Source: Bacteroides sp. (GTDB lineage: Bacteria > Bacteroidota > Bacteroidia > Bacteroidales > Muribaculaceae). Taken from it: a stretch of DNA of 38,264 bases. A model generated the notes under the pieces. The model saw only the letters and a program-made list of their open reading frames with translations, was not told the origin of the DNA and did not search any database. Positions 5,704 through 14,637 of the stretch are shown piece after piece; positions within the stretch are counted from its first letter, which is position 1; each line of letters starts with the position of its first letter. The position numbers and the translations under genes are program-made. The stretch is taken from NCBI GenBank assembly GCA_014802535.1, contig JAAVCC010000008.1, forward strand, positions 1 through 38,264, written 5' to 3'.

Positions 5704-7209
5704 ATGTTTAAAAATTTTCATGGATTTCAACTGGTCGATGAGTATCATCAGTGGAAAAAAGAACACAGACAAAACAATAATCCGCTTCAAATCAAGATAA
5801 TCAAACTTGGCATTGCGATTGCAGCCACACTCTTCTGTTGGCTTGTACCGTCATCATTCTTCGGTATTCCCGGATTAACCGTTGTCGAACACCGTGTAAT
5901 AGCCTTTTTTGTATTTGCGGCTCTCATGTGGCTATTCGATGCCGTGCCGGCATGGACTACGTCATTAGTTGTCGTTGTTTTGCTCCTTTTCTTTGCTTCA
6001 GACAGTTCGTTATGGTTTATGCGTGAAAGTGAGAATCTTGGTAAACTTGTGAGCTACAAGTCGATACTACATTGTTTTGCCGACCCTATAATAATGTTGT
6101 TTATAGGTGGATTCATTATAGCCATAGCCGCATCAAAGAGCGGTCTTGACGTGAAACTTGCCAAGGCATTGCTGACACCATTCGGAACTAAATCAGAAAA
6201 CGTGATGCTTGGATTCCTTCTGGTTACAGGAGTATTCTCAATGTTCATCAGTAACACTGCCACAGCCGCCATGATGCTAACATTTCTGGCACCCGTACTT
6301 AAAGCATTGCCTGCCGACGGCAAAGGTAAAATCGGGCTTGCGCTGGCAATTCCGATTGGGGCAAATATTGGAGGTATCGGCACGCCGATAGGTACTCCAC
6401 CCAATGCCATAGCTTTGAAATATCTCAATGACCCTGACGGAATGAATCTCGGTATAGGTTTTGGTCAATGGATGCTTGTCATGTTGCCGCTTGCGATATT
6501 ACTCCTGTTTATCGCATGGTTTATTCTTAAAACAATGTTCCCATTTAAACAGAAAGAGATACATCTTGAAATAGAAAATGTTCATGAGGCGAGCTGGAAA
6601 GACAAAGTTGTCTATATCACATTTGCCGTTACCGTACTGTTGTGGATGTGCGATATGATAACAGGGGTAAACGCCAATGTCGTAGCGATGCTTCCGGTTG
6701 CGGTGCTATGCGTGACCGGCATTATAACAAAGCGCGATCTCGAAGAATTAAGCTGGAGCATACTTTGGATGGTCGCCGGAGGATTTGCACTTGGTGTAGC
6801 TCTTCAGGAATCAGGCCTGGCACAACACCTGATAACATCCATTCCGTTTGGCACATGGTCGCCATTAGTGGTCGTTATTGGCTCAGGAATGCTTTGTTAT
6901 CTAATGGCAAACTTTATCTCTCACACCGCGACTGCTGCATTGTTTGTTCCGATTCTCGCAATAGCCGGGGGAAGCATGGGCCAACAGCTTGCCGGACTGG
7001 GCGGTGTAGGTACTTTGCTCATCGGGGTTGCAATCAGTTCATCGGTTGCCATGATTCTACCAATTTCAACGCCCCCTAATGCTCTTGCCGATGCAACCGG
7101 ATTTATCAAGCAAAAGGACATGGTTACTACAGGCTTGATTATGGGAGCTTTTGGACTCGTCCTGGGTTATGCTGTACTTATGACTTTAGGGCGAATGGTA
7201 CTTCTTTGA
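5704..7209 (+). CDS. DASS/SLC13-family carboxylate transporter
   Basis: This 501-residue inner-membrane protein has about 11-12 hydrophobic segments and both family signature repeats. The first is SNTATAAMMLTFLAP with GTPIGTPPNAIAL; the second is SHTATAALFVPILA with LPISTPPNALADATG. The SNT and TPPN pairs bind carboxylate and sodium in the CitT/VcINDY family, so a di- or tricarboxylate such as succinate is the likely substrate. It starts 4 bp after the MetE-like gene and so shares the cobalamin riboswitch. Expression when B12 is low fits a role in moving succinate that cannot be converted to propionate without the B12-dependent mutase; this link is inference. A terminator follows at 7266. Confidence 0.9.
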   Translation: MFKNFHGFQLVDEYHQWKKEHRQNNNPLQIKIIKLGIAIAATLFCWLVPSSFFGIPGLTVVEHRVIAFFVFAALMWLFDAVPAWTTSLVVVVLLLFFASDSSLWFMRESENLGKLVSYKSILHCFADPIIMLFIGGFIIAIAASKSGLDVKLAKALLTPFGTKSENVMLGFLLVTGVFSMFISNTATAAMMLTFLAPVLKALPADGKGKIGLALAIPIGANIGGIGTPIGTPPNAIALKYLNDPDGMNLGIGFGQWMLVMLPLAILLLFIAWFILKTMFPFKQKEIHLEIENVHEASWKDKVVYITFAVTVLLWMCDMITGVNANVVAMLPVAVLCVTGIITKRDLEELSWSILWMVAGGFALGVALQESGLAQHLITSIPFGTWSPLVVVIGSGMLCYLMANFISHTATAALFVPILAIAGGSMGQQLAGLGGVGTLLIGVAISSSVAMILPISTPPNALADATGFIKQKDMVTTGLIMGAFGLVLGYAVLMTLGRMVLL

Positions 7210-7224
7210 AAATTCTTTTCTGCC

Positions 7225-7303
7225 GACCGATATAATTTAAACTCTTTTCATCAAATCGGTCAATATCGGGCTTGCGCTAATCTTCCGCAAGCCCGATTTT
7301 TTT
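7225..7303 (+). terminator. Rho-independent terminator of the B12 operon
   Basis: An 11-bp perfect stem TCGGGCTTGCG (7266-7276) / CGCAAGCCCGA (7286-7296) is followed by a T-run to 7303. A weaker 7-bp stem GACCGAT (7225-7231) / ATCGGTC (7255-7261) precedes it. Confidence 0.9.
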
Positions 7304-7341
7304 AAATCGGGTAAACATATCAAAATTTCAAAGAAATATTA

Positions 7342-7349
7342 TATTTTTG
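7342..7349 (+). promoter_or_regulatory. -7 box for the lactate permease gene
   Basis: TATTTTTG followed by C lies 33 bp before the ATG at 7383, giving a leader of about 27 bases. Confidence 0.65.
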
Positions 7350-7382
7350 CATTTTAAACTTAGTTATAATTAACTGCGACTG

Positions 7383-8963
7383 ATGCAATACGCCATTTCT
7401 TTTCTACCGATTGTTTTATTGTTTGTCTTGATGCTCAAATTCAGATTGTCGGGATATTTGAGTGCTTTAGTGACTCTGGCAATAACGATTTTGCTCGGAT
7501 TGTTTGTTGCCCCGAGGCTTGAAATCATTCCGCAAGCTTATGAGCTGTCTCCAATTTATGGATTGATTGGCTGGAGCGTGGTTGAAGGTGTTTTAAAAGC
7601 TATATTTCCGATTTTTCTTATCATTTTGATGGCTATTTTCAGCTACAATATTCTCGTTCAGTCAAAACAGATTGAGTGTATCAAGGCTCAATTCATTTCG
7701 CTGACCGATGATCAAGGTATTCTCGTTCTATTAATGGTATGGGGCTTTGGGGGACTTTTAGAGGGTATGGCAGGTTTTGGAACGGCTGTCGCTATCCCTG
7801 CTGCCATTTTAATCGGATTAGGGTTCAAGCCTTTTTTCTCGGCTGTAGTCGCGCTGTTGGGCAATACGGTTGCGACAGGTTTTGCGGCTGTCGGTGTTCC
7901 GGTTACAACTTTATGCAACGAGGCTGTTGCGGGCGGAAATGCGTCATTATCAATGATTAAAGAGGTGTCGGGTTTTACGGTCATGCAACTGTCGCCGTTG
8001 TTTTTCTTTATACCGTTTGTAATTCTGATGTTAACCGACCGAAAGGCGTGGAAGAAAAACATTTTGTTGACACTGTGGGTCGGAACGGTTTCATTGTTAA
8101 CTCAATGGGCATGTGCGGTTTATCTTGGGGCTGAGACTCCGGCAATCATCGGGTCGATAGCTGCGATTCTCGCCCTTGTCATCGCCGCCAAATTCACGTC
8201 GGGCAAAGCGGCATCAAGCAATAAGCGTTCAAATATCTCATTCAAGGCAGCTATAAAGTCGTGGAGCATCTATATCTCAATACTTGTGCTGATTCTTATT
8301 TCGGGTAGTCTTTGTCAACCGGTAAACCATTTTCTGAGAACTCATCTTGTATCACAAATCACGATTCCGGTAGTTGAGACGGTTTTTAGATTTGGTTGGA
8401 TTTCCAATGCTGCCTTTATTATTTTTGTCGGAAGTATTATCGGCGGACTGATTCAAGGCGTCGGATTTAGCAGACTGATGTTGATTCTTTGCCAAACGAT
8501 GATGTCACTTAAAACAACGGCAATAACGATTATATGTCTAATTTCGTTGGCATCGGTGATGAATTACTCGGGCATGATCAATACAATGGCTGTCGGAATC
8601 GTGGCATTAACAGGTAAATTTTACCCGATTTTCGCACCTTTCATCGGCGCAATCGGAACGTTTGTAACAGGTAGCGACACCTCGTCAAACATTCTGTTTG
8701 CCAAATTGCAGGTGAATGTTGCCCACAATCTCGGTTTCGTCGGACAAAACAGCTACATGGGCATTACAGGAAATGAAACAAATTGGTTATTAGCAGCTAA
8801 TACCACCGGGGCAACCGGCGGGAAAATGCTTTCGCCTCAGAGCATTGCCATCGCCACAGCCGCGTGTGACATGAAAGACAGCGACGACAAAATTTTGCGA
8901 GCCGTAATCCCCTACGCCTTGGTCTATGTCTTAATCGGAGGATTAATCGTTTATTTTGGTTGA
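7383..8963 (+). CDS. lldP: L-lactate permease family transporter
   Basis: The 526-residue protein is hydrophobic throughout and matches the LctP/LldP family (E. coli LldP has 551). Conserved stretches include GGLLEGMAGFGTAVAIPAAI, GNTVATGFAAVGVPVTTL, a GGLIQGVGFSRLM segment, and GTFVTGSDTSSNILFAKLQ near the C-terminus, followed by an ATGATGGKMLSPQSIAIA motif. It should move lactate (or glycolate) with protons across the inner membrane. It has its own promoter, separated from the B12 operon by a strong terminator. No lactate dehydrogenase (lutABC or lldD) is adjacent, so lactate is the family substrate rather than something the context proves. Confidence 0.9.
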   Translation: MQYAISFLPIVLLFVLMLKFRLSGYLSALVTLAITILLGLFVAPRLEIIPQAYELSPIYGLIGWSVVEGVLKAIFPIFLIILMAIFSYNILVQSKQIECIKAQFISLTDDQGILVLLMVWGFGGLLEGMAGFGTAVAIPAAILIGLGFKPFFSAVVALLGNTVATGFAAVGVPVTTLCNEAVAGGNASLSMIKEVSGFTVMQLSPLFFFIPFVILMLTDRKAWKKNILLTLWVGTVSLLTQWACAVYLGAETPAIIGSIAAILALVIAAKFTSGKAASSNKRSNISFKAAIKSWSIYISILVLILISGSLCQPVNHFLRTHLVSQITIPVVETVFRFGWISNAAFIIFVGSIIGGLIQGVGFSRLMLILCQTMMSLKTTAITIICLISLASVMNYSGMINTMAVGIVALTGKFYPIFAPFIGAIGTFVTGSDTSSNILFAKLQVNVAHNLGFVGQNSYMGITGNETNWLLAANTTGATGGKMLSPQSIAIATAACDMKDSDDKILRAVIPYALVYVLIGGLIVYFG

Positions 8964-9004
8964 CAGACAATCAATTAAAAACCGTTCATTCAGCAATTTT
9001 ACCC

Positions 9005-9012
9005 TATATTTG
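9005..9012 (+). promoter_or_regulatory. Orphan -7 box in the lldP-ppdK gap
   Basis: TATATTTG followed by C is a full consensus match with no ordinary gene behind it. Transcription would start near 9019 and run into the palindrome cluster and hairpin at 9142-9295, so a small RNA of roughly 280 bases or a micro-ORF transcript is possible. Confidence 0.55.
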
Positions 9013-9036
9013 CATTTTTACTTAGACAAGGTAAAT

Positions 9037-9105
9037 ATGCAGAACAAAGGTAAAATAAAAGATTATCTCAACAAATCATTCTGCAATAGAAATTTAATCG
9101 AGTAA
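9037..9105 (+). CDS. Possible 22-residue micro-ORF
   Basis: An ATG 25 bases after the orphan -7 box opens a short frame reading MQNKGKIKDYLNK, then SFCNRNLIE and TAA. It is basic and has no recognised family. The position relative to the promoter is right for a leader peptide or small protein, but a frame this short can arise by chance. Confidence 0.25.
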   Translation: MQNKGKIKDYLNKSFCNRNLIE

Positions 9106-9141
9106 GGTAAAATACAGTAATCGTTCACATACAGGTCTTTA

Positions 9142-9215
9142 GTGTACACCCGGTGTACACCACCCTAAAAAACTGTGTACATATTTGTACACCAAAACCG
9201 CTTATTTGTACAAAT
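9142..9215. repeat. Cluster of three GTAC-centred palindromes
   Basis: Three related inverted repeats occur in 74 bp: GTGTACACC-c-GGTGTACAC (9142-9160, perfect arms of 9), GTGTAC-atattt-GTACAC (9175-9192), and the perfect palindrome ATTTGTACAAAT (9204-9215). All contain a TGTAC/GTACA core. Repeated dyads of this kind usually bind a dimeric regulator. Neither flanking gene has an obvious promoter here, so the regulated gene is unclear. Confidence 0.7.
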
Positions 9216-9251
9216 GAAGTGACACCAAATGAACGACACCCCTAAGCGCAA

Positions 9252-9295
9252 GTTAGGCTGTAACCCCCAATATTATTGAGTTGTTACAGCCTAAC
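9252..9295. terminator. Strong hairpin between lldP region and ppdK
   Basis: GTTAGGCTGTAAC (9252-9264) pairs perfectly with GTTACAGCCTAAC (9283-9295) around an 18-base loop. It sits 36 bp past the ppdK stop and after the orphan transcript. The stem is strong, but there is no long T-run on either side, so a bidirectional terminator or RNA 3'-end stabiliser is likely rather than certain. Confidence 0.6.
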
Positions 9296-9330
9296 AGTTT
9301 ATGTAATAAGTATATCCTGAATCGGATGCC

Positions 9331-12045
9331 TTAATCTTCGATAGCAGCCTGCGCCGCAGCTACGCGGGCGATGGGCACGCGGAAGGGTGAACAGCTAACG
9401 TAGTTCATGCCAAGTTTGGCACAGAATTTAACTGATGAGGGTTCGCCACCGTGCTCACCACAGATTCCGACTTTGAGGTCGGGACGGGTTGAGCGACCTT
9501 TCTTAACGCCCATTTCAACGAGTTGTCCAACGCCTTCCTGGTCAAGTACTTCAAACGGATCAACTTTGATGATGCCGTGTTCTTTGTAGTATTTGAGGAA
9601 TTTGGGAGCGTCGTCGCGTGAGAATCCGAAGGTCATCTGGGTCAAGTCGTTTGTACCAAATGAGAAGAATTCGGCTACTGATGCGATTTCGTTGGCGGTC
9701 AATGCTGCACGGGGAACTTCAATCATTGTACCAACGAGGTAGGGAATTGATTGTCCTTTTTCAGCAAATACTTTGCCGGCTGTGATGTTGATTACGTCTG
9801 CCTGGTTCTGAATTTCTTTGAGTGAACCTACAAGCGGAATCATAATTTCGGGTTTAACGTCGATACCACGGTTTTTGCAGTTGAGTGCAGCTTCGATGAT
9901 TGCACGGGTCTGCATTTCGGTGATTTCGGGATATGTGATACCGAGACGGCAACCACGGTGACCAAGCATAGGGTTGAATTCTTCGAGGCTGTCAACTTTT
10001 GCTTTTACCTCAGCAAGGCTGATGCCCATTTCTTCGGCAAGCTCTTTTTGGGTTGCAGTCTGATGGGGTACGAATTCGTGCAACGGGGGATCGAGAAGAC
10101 GGATTGTCACGCCGTAACCATCCATTGCTTCAAAGATACCCTCAAAGTCGCCACGCTGCATGGGGAGAAGTTTTTCGAGGGCTGTACGACGGCCGGCTTC
10201 GTCAGATGCAAGAATCATCTCGCGAACGGCTTTGATACGGTCGCCTTCAAAGAACATGTGTTCTGTACGGCAAAGACCGATACCTTGTGCTCCGAAACGA
10301 CGTGCTTGTTTAGCATCGCGGGGAGTGTCGGCATTTGTACGAACGAGTGTTTTTGTATATTTTTCAGCGAGGTTCATGATTGCAGCGAAATCGCCGTCGA
10401 GTTCGGGCTCGGTTGTGGGAACCTGACCGTCATAAACGTCACCGGTTGAACCGTTGAGTGAAATCCAATCGCCTTCTTTGTAGGTTTTGCCACCCATTTC
10501 AACGGTTTTTTCTTTGTAGTCAACTTTGATTTCACCTGCACCTGACACGCAGCATTTACCCATACCGCGAGCAACAACGGCAGCGTGAGAAGTCATACCG
10601 CCACGCATGGTGAGGATACCTTGTGCAACTGCCATACCGCGAAGGTCTTCGGGTGAAGTTTCGATACGAACGAGAACAACTTTCTTTTTCTTTTCAGCCC
10701 AGTTTTCAGCTTCTTCAGCCGAGAATACGATTTGACCTGCAGCAGCACCGGGAGATGCGGGAAGACCTTTGGCTACAACTTTAGCGCGTTTGAGAGCTGC
10801 TTTGTCAAAGACGGGGTGAAGGAGCTCGTCAAGTTTCTGAGGTTCCATGCGAAGGAGTGCGGTTTTTTCGTCAATCTGACCTGCACGAAGAAGATCCATT
10901 GCGATTTTAACCATAGCAGCACCTGTACGTTTACCGTTACGGGTCTGGAGCATCCAAAGTTTACCGTCTTGGATTGTGAACTCCATATCTTGCATGTCGC
11001 GGTAATAGTCTTCGAGTTTGTGAGCGATAGCGATCAGCTCGGCAGCACAAACGGGCATAGATTCTTCGAGTGAAGGATATTTTGAAGCGCGTTCTTCTTC
11101 TGAGATACCCTGGAGGGCAGCCCAACGGCGAGAGCCTTCAACAGTGATTTGCTGAGGAGTGCGGATACCGGCAACGACATCCTCGCCCTGAGCGTTGATA
11201 AGATATTCACCATTAAAGATGTTTTCGCCGGTAGCAGCGTCACGGCTAAATGCAACACCGGTAGCCGAGTTGTTACCCATGTTACCGTAAACCATAGCCT
11301 GAACGTTAACAGCGGTTCCCCATTCTTCGGGAATCTGGTTCATGCGACGGTAGAGAATTGCACGTTCGTTCATCCAGCTGTCAAATACAGCGCAGATACC
11401 GCCCCAAAGCTGTTCCCAAGCGTTATCGGGGAAGTCTTTGCCGGTAAATTCTTTAACGGCGGCTTTGAAAAGCTTAACAAGTTTTTTGAGATCGTCAACA
11501 TCGAGCTCGGTGTCGAGTTTAACACCTTTCTCTTCTTTGACTTTCTCCATAATTTCTTCAAAGGGATCGATGTCGGCTTTGCTTTTTGGTTTCATGCCAA
11601 GAACAACGTCGCCATACATCTGAACAAAACGACGGTAGCTATCCCAAGCAAAACGAGGGTTACCGCTTTTTTCAGCGAGAGAATTAACGGTTGCATCGTT
11701 CATACCGAGGTTGAGGACAGTGTCCATCATACCGGGCATTGAAGCACGAGCACCTGAACGAACTGAAACCAAGAGCGGGTTTGCAGGGTCGTTGAATTTT
11801 TTGCCTGTAAGGCTTTCAACATGAGCGATAGCTGCTTCAACATCTTTTTGAAGACGTTTTACAACTTCGTCACGACCATATTGAGTGTATTCGGTACAGA
11901 CTTCGGTTGTGATTGTAAAACCGGGAGGCACAGGCATGCCGAGAAGATTCATTTCTGCGAGGTTGGCACCTTTGCCACCGAGGAGGTTTCTCATCGAAGC
12001 ATTTCCTTCGGCTTTACCGTCGCCAAACGTATAAACTCTTTTCAT
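9331..12045 (-). CDS. ppdK: Pyruvate, phosphate dikinase
   Basis: The 904-residue protein is full length. The N-terminal nucleotide-binding domain shows [21 protein letters not shown] and [21 protein letters not shown]. The central swivelling domain shows [21 protein letters not shown], with the catalytic His around residue 460. The C-terminal PEP/pyruvate barrel shows [28 protein letters not shown], and [13 protein letters not shown] with the catalytic Cys. It interconverts pyruvate + ATP + phosphate with PEP + AMP + pyrophosphate, and in anaerobic Bacteroidales serves glycolysis or gluconeogenesis. Codon use is strongly biased, as in highly expressed genes, which produces several long antisense frames. 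Its promoter is at 12104. Confidence 0.98.
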   Translation of the reverse strand: MKRVYTFGDGKAEGNASMRNLLGGKGANLAEMNLLGMPVPPGFTITTEVCTEYTQYGRDEVVKRLQKDVEAAIAHVESLTGKKFNDPANPLLVSVRSGARASMPGMMDTVLNLGMNDATVNSLAEKSGNPRFAWDSYRRFVQMYGDVVLGMKPKSKADIDPFEEIMEKVKEEKGVKLDTELDVDDLKKLVKLFKAAVKEFTGKDFPDNAWEQLWGGICAVFDSWMNERAILYRRMNQIPEEWGTAVNVQAMVYGNMGNNSATGVAFSRDAATGENIFNGEYLINAQGEDVVAGIRTPQQITVEGSRRWAALQGISEEERASKYPSLEESMPVCAAELIAIAHKLEDYYRDMQDMEFTIQDGKLWMLQTRNGKRTGAAMVKIAMDLLRAGQIDEKTALLRMEPQKLDELLHPVFDKAALKRAKVVAKGLPASPGAAAGQIVFSAEEAENWAEKKKKVVLVRIETSPEDLRGMAVAQGILTMRGGMTSHAAVVARGMGKCCVSGAGEIKVDYKEKTVEMGGKTYKEGDWISLNGSTGDVYDGQVPTTEPELDGDFAAIMNLAEKYTKTLVRTNADTPRDAKQARRFGAQGIGLCRTEHMFFEGDRIKAVREMILASDEAGRRTALEKLLPMQRGDFEGIFEAMDGYGVTIRLLDPPLHEFVPHQTATQKELAEEMGISLAEVKAKVDSLEEFNPMLGHRGCRLGITYPEITEMQTRAIIEAALNCKNRGIDVKPEIMIPLVGSLKEIQNQADVINITAGKVFAEKGQSIPYLVGTMIEVPRAALTANEIASVAEFFSFGTNDLTQMTFGFSRDDAPKFLKYYKEHGIIKVDPFEVLDQEGVGQLVEMGVKKGRSTRPDLKVGICGEHGGEPSSVKFCAKLGMNYVSCSPFRVPIARVAAAQAAIED

Positions 12046-12103
12046 TAGGTGATTTTGTTTTATATAGGTTAATTTTAAAATTTACTTAATTTCAGGTGTT
12101 CTG

Positions 12104-12111
12104 CAAAGTTA
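12104..12111 (-). promoter_or_regulatory. -7 box for ppdK
   Basis: On the minus strand this reads TAACTTTG followed by CAG, an excellent consensus match. It lies 59 bp before the ppdK ATG and gives a leader of about 52 bases. Confidence 0.75.
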
Positions 12112-12208
12112 CTCAATAATTGTCGTTTTTGAAAAAAATTTACAAAAAAATAATCTTTATCAAGATGTTTTACACAAAATTTAGTAACAATCAGACACTT
12201 TAGTATAA

Positions 12209-13174
12209 TTATATGGGCTTGAAAAGTTTGTTAATATCGGCAACAAAGTCGTTAAACAAACTTTTAATAGGAGTTACAATAGGCTTGAAGTCTGAATTTT
12301 TGGGAGAAGCATAGAGTTTTATGCCACCATGATTACATTGAATATACATAGCCTTGTCCATAATCAACGGTTCGCCGTCGATATGAGCCGGGCCATCAGA
12401 ATTGCGCGTAATCACTGCCGCCGGTGCTCTAAACGTATGAATCATGACGTTTTTGTTGATATAACCGGTCATCAGGTCGATACCAAACGCGGCGGCATCG
12501 GCCGGAGTTCCGGCATGAACAATCGTGAAGTCAAGCAATCCATCGGTTATTGATGCCTGAGGGGCAATGTAGGCGTTGTTTCCATATTGCGAAGCATTGC
12601 AAACGGCTATCAAAAAAGCTTTTTCGGTGAGCACTTTACCATTGGCACTGATTGTATATTCCTGGGGATTGTAATTGAGATATTCGTCAATCGCGCTTTT
12701 GATATACATCATTTTGCCACGTCGATTTTGTTTGGCAAAACGATGACTGACTGCGGCATCAAAACCAACGCCAAAAGTGCAAAAAAACGGGCGATGGTTC
12801 ACCTCGCCATAGTCACAATCAACAATATTTCGCTGAGCGATAATATCGGCAGCGCGGTCAATATCCATCGGTATGTTCAGATGTCGAGCCAATCCATTGC
12901 CCGATCCGGCAGGGATAATACCGAGTGCCACATCGGTTTTGCTCAATCCGACAGCAGTCTCGTTGACCGTTCCGTCGCCACCGATAGCCACAACCGTATG
13001 AAATTTATTTTCAACGGCTTCACGTGCCAACTCGGTTGCATTTCCGGGTCCGGTTGTAAATTTGACCTCAACATCAAACCCCGACTCGGCAAGTCGTGAC
13101 TTGATACGTTCAGCTACACCCTGCTTGGCGCCGGTGCCCGAAATCGGATTTATGATGAGTAATGTTCGTTCCAT
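12209..13174 (-). CDS. Diacylglycerol/lipid kinase of the YegS/DagK family
   Basis: The 321-residue protein carries the family motifs in order: LIINPISGTGAKQG (nucleotide loop, residues 5-18), GGDGTVNETAVGL (about 64-76), and GIIPAGSGNGLARHL (about 85-99). The C-terminal sandwich contains NASQYGNN, ITDGLLDFTIV and HIDGEP. It should transfer phosphate from ATP to a membrane lipid such as diacylglycerol at the cytoplasmic face. A sphingosine-kinase-like activity is also conceivable, because Bacteroidales make sphingolipids and the DAGK-catalytic domain is shared; sequence alone cannot separate these. It is monocistronic, with a -7 box at 13217. Confidence 0.9.
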   Translation of the reverse strand: MERTLLIINPISGTGAKQGVAERIKSRLAESGFDVEVKFTTGPGNATELAREAVENKFHTVVAIGGDGTVNETAVGLSKTDVALGIIPAGSGNGLARHLNIPMDIDRAADIIAQRNIVDCDYGEVNHRPFFCTFGVGFDAAVSHRFAKQNRRGKMMYIKSAIDEYLNYNPQEYTISANGKVLTEKAFLIAVCNASQYGNNAYIAPQASITDGLLDFTIVHAGTPADAAAFGIDLMTGYINKNVMIHTFRAPAAVITRNSDGPAHIDGEPLIMDKAMYIQCNHGGIKLYASPKNSDFKPIVTPIKSLFNDFVADINKLFKPI

Positions 13175-13216
13175 TGCTCAGGATTCAAAAGGGGTGTTAA
13201 ATCAGTTTTGAAAGTG

Positions 13217-13224
13217 CAAAATTA
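13217..13224 (-). promoter_or_regulatory. -7 box for the lipid kinase gene
   Basis: The minus strand reads TAATTTTG followed by C, 43 bp before the ATG at 13174. Confidence 0.7.
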
Positions 13225-13280
13225 CAAATAATTATTCAATCATGAAAATTACGGCTCCCCTACCCTCTTAAAATTGAACA

Positions 13281-14435
13281 TTAAAGAACTCGGTTATGAT
13301 TGGTGCGCATTGCCAATGTGATTGCTTCGCCGACCAATGCAAAATCAGAAAGAAAATAATGTCGTTTATTTTCTTTTTCGATTGTGTGACCTGCAATCTC
13401 AGCGGTTTTTAAAAGTCGAGTTCTGAAACTGCTATCGCCAAAATATGTCGCGCTACCAATGGCAAAAGCCGTGCCTGTTGGGCTGAGATTAAGAATTATC
13501 GGTCCGGCATCGACATCCAATCCTAACAAACAAAAGTGATCGTGATATTCTTTGATGCCTGAAATTATAAAATCCTGACGGAATTTTGCTTTTAGCTTTT
13601 TATATTGATCTTTCGCAAAATCATGGTCAAGCTTTGTAAGATAAAAACAATTGAGTGCGGTATAAGAACCCTTCAGTAACTCATAAATTTCACCATCTTC
13701 ACTTATAAAAGACACGAGTAATCCGGTTGGTTTGTCAATCCATTCAGATTTTGCACGTTTCAGCCATTCGTCAACGGTGCTTTTATATTTTCCATTGTTA
13801 AGTTCGGCATAATCAGACAAGGCAACAATCGCTACCATCATATCGGGAACATAAATCGGCTCGTTGGGATAGGTCGGAATATTGAAAATTTTAGATTGAC
13901 GTATGCGACGATTCAACGTTTTGCAAAGATCATGATGGAGTTTATCATATTTATCATCGTCACTGATTTTTCGATAATTTCCAATCATCCACGCCAGATG
14001 GCTGAGATATGACAAATGACCTTTTTGACCATCTAAGGTTTGGAGAGGATCATCACCCCATCGATCAATATCATATTGACGAATTTCGGGCGATTTGACA
14101 ATCTGTATAAGGCTGTCAATTATATATTTAGCCTCATAATCATAATCAGGATAAATTTTTGTCATATTTGACAAAGCTTCGGTCAACATCGAACATGAAT
14201 ACAATGCCCATTCACCCTGAAATTGAGATCCAATTTCTTCAGGCATCTCGTCTAAAAGCCGTTGAGGGGTGACAACAACCTTATCCACAAGATAGTCTTT
14301 GCGTTGAAAAATCTCTTTCTTTTCTTTAGAAAATGATCCATGATCCCAACACGACCATGCCACCCATACAACTTTTATAGCAATCGCTACGGCTATAAAG
14401 GTGAACAGAACATTATGTCGCTCAAAAAATTTCAT
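13281..14435 (-). CDS. Membrane-anchored protein of unknown function, probable helical-barrel ectodomain
   Basis: From the ATG at 14435 the product is 384 residues, with one N-terminal membrane segment (about residues 8-27, VLFTFIAVAIAIKVVWVAW) and a large, presumably periplasmic, domain rich in amphipathic helices. Recurring motifs such as GHLSYLSHLAWMIGNYR, PDMMVAIVALSDYAEL, KGSYTALNCFYLTKLD and DVDAGPIILNLSPTGTAFAIG suggest an alpha/alpha-toroid, as in linalool-dehydratase-like or glycosidase-like folds. No family could be named. A start 33 bp upstream (14468) would lie almost on a CTAATCTTTG promoter-like site, so the shorter form is preferred. It is divergent from the GH78-like gene, which suggests but does not show a shared carbohydrate role. 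Confidence 0.75.
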   Translation of the reverse strand: MKFFERHNVLFTFIAVAIAIKVVWVAWSCWDHGSFSKEKKEIFQRKDYLVDKVVVTPQRLLDEMPEEIGSQFQGEWALYSCSMLTEALSNMTKIYPDYDYEAKYIIDSLIQIVKSPEIRQYDIDRWGDDPLQTLDGQKGHLSYLSHLAWMIGNYRKISDDDKYDKLHHDLCKTLNRRIRQSKIFNIPTYPNEPIYVPDMMVAIVALSDYAELNNGKYKSTVDEWLKRAKSEWIDKPTGLLVSFISEDGEIYELLKGSYTALNCFYLTKLDHDFAKDQYKKLKAKFRQDFIISGIKEYHDHFCLLGLDVDAGPIILNLSPTGTAFAIGSATYFGDSSFRTRLLKTAEIAGHTIEKENKRHYFLSDFALVGEAITLAMRTNHNRVL

Positions 14436-14558
14436 GATAACGAATTGATAGTGCTGAATCAGGCACAAAGATTAGTAAATTCAAGGTGTAAAATTACGAA
14501 TAATTTTATTAATTTGAAATTTCAGGAGTTTTAAAATGGCGGTTTCATAATTTTTACA

Positions 14559-14566
14559 TAAATTTG
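14559..14566 (+). promoter_or_regulatory. -7 box for the GH78-like gene
   Basis: TAAATTTG lies 72 bp before the start at 14638, giving a leader of about 65 bases. Confidence 0.55.
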
Positions 14567-14637
14567 TAGTATAAAGTTTCATTTATCACATTTTAAATGT
14601 CACTCGATTTTTACATTAAATAATATAATACAACTAT

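Noticed and set aside
6642-7079. 145-codon frame inside the DASS transporter
   Set aside because: It is out of frame with an intact, well-conserved membrane protein, and its Arg/Cys-rich product is typical of a shadow frame.
7225-7261. Inverted repeat GACCGAT/ATCGGTC as a regulator operator
   Set aside because: It is immediately upstream of the strong terminator hairpin and more simply part of the 3' end of the transporter mRNA.
9958-11742. Several long plus-strand frames opposite ppdK
   Set aside because: They are antisense shadows produced by the strong codon bias of ppdK, and encode Cys/Phe-rich sequences with no family pattern or promoter.
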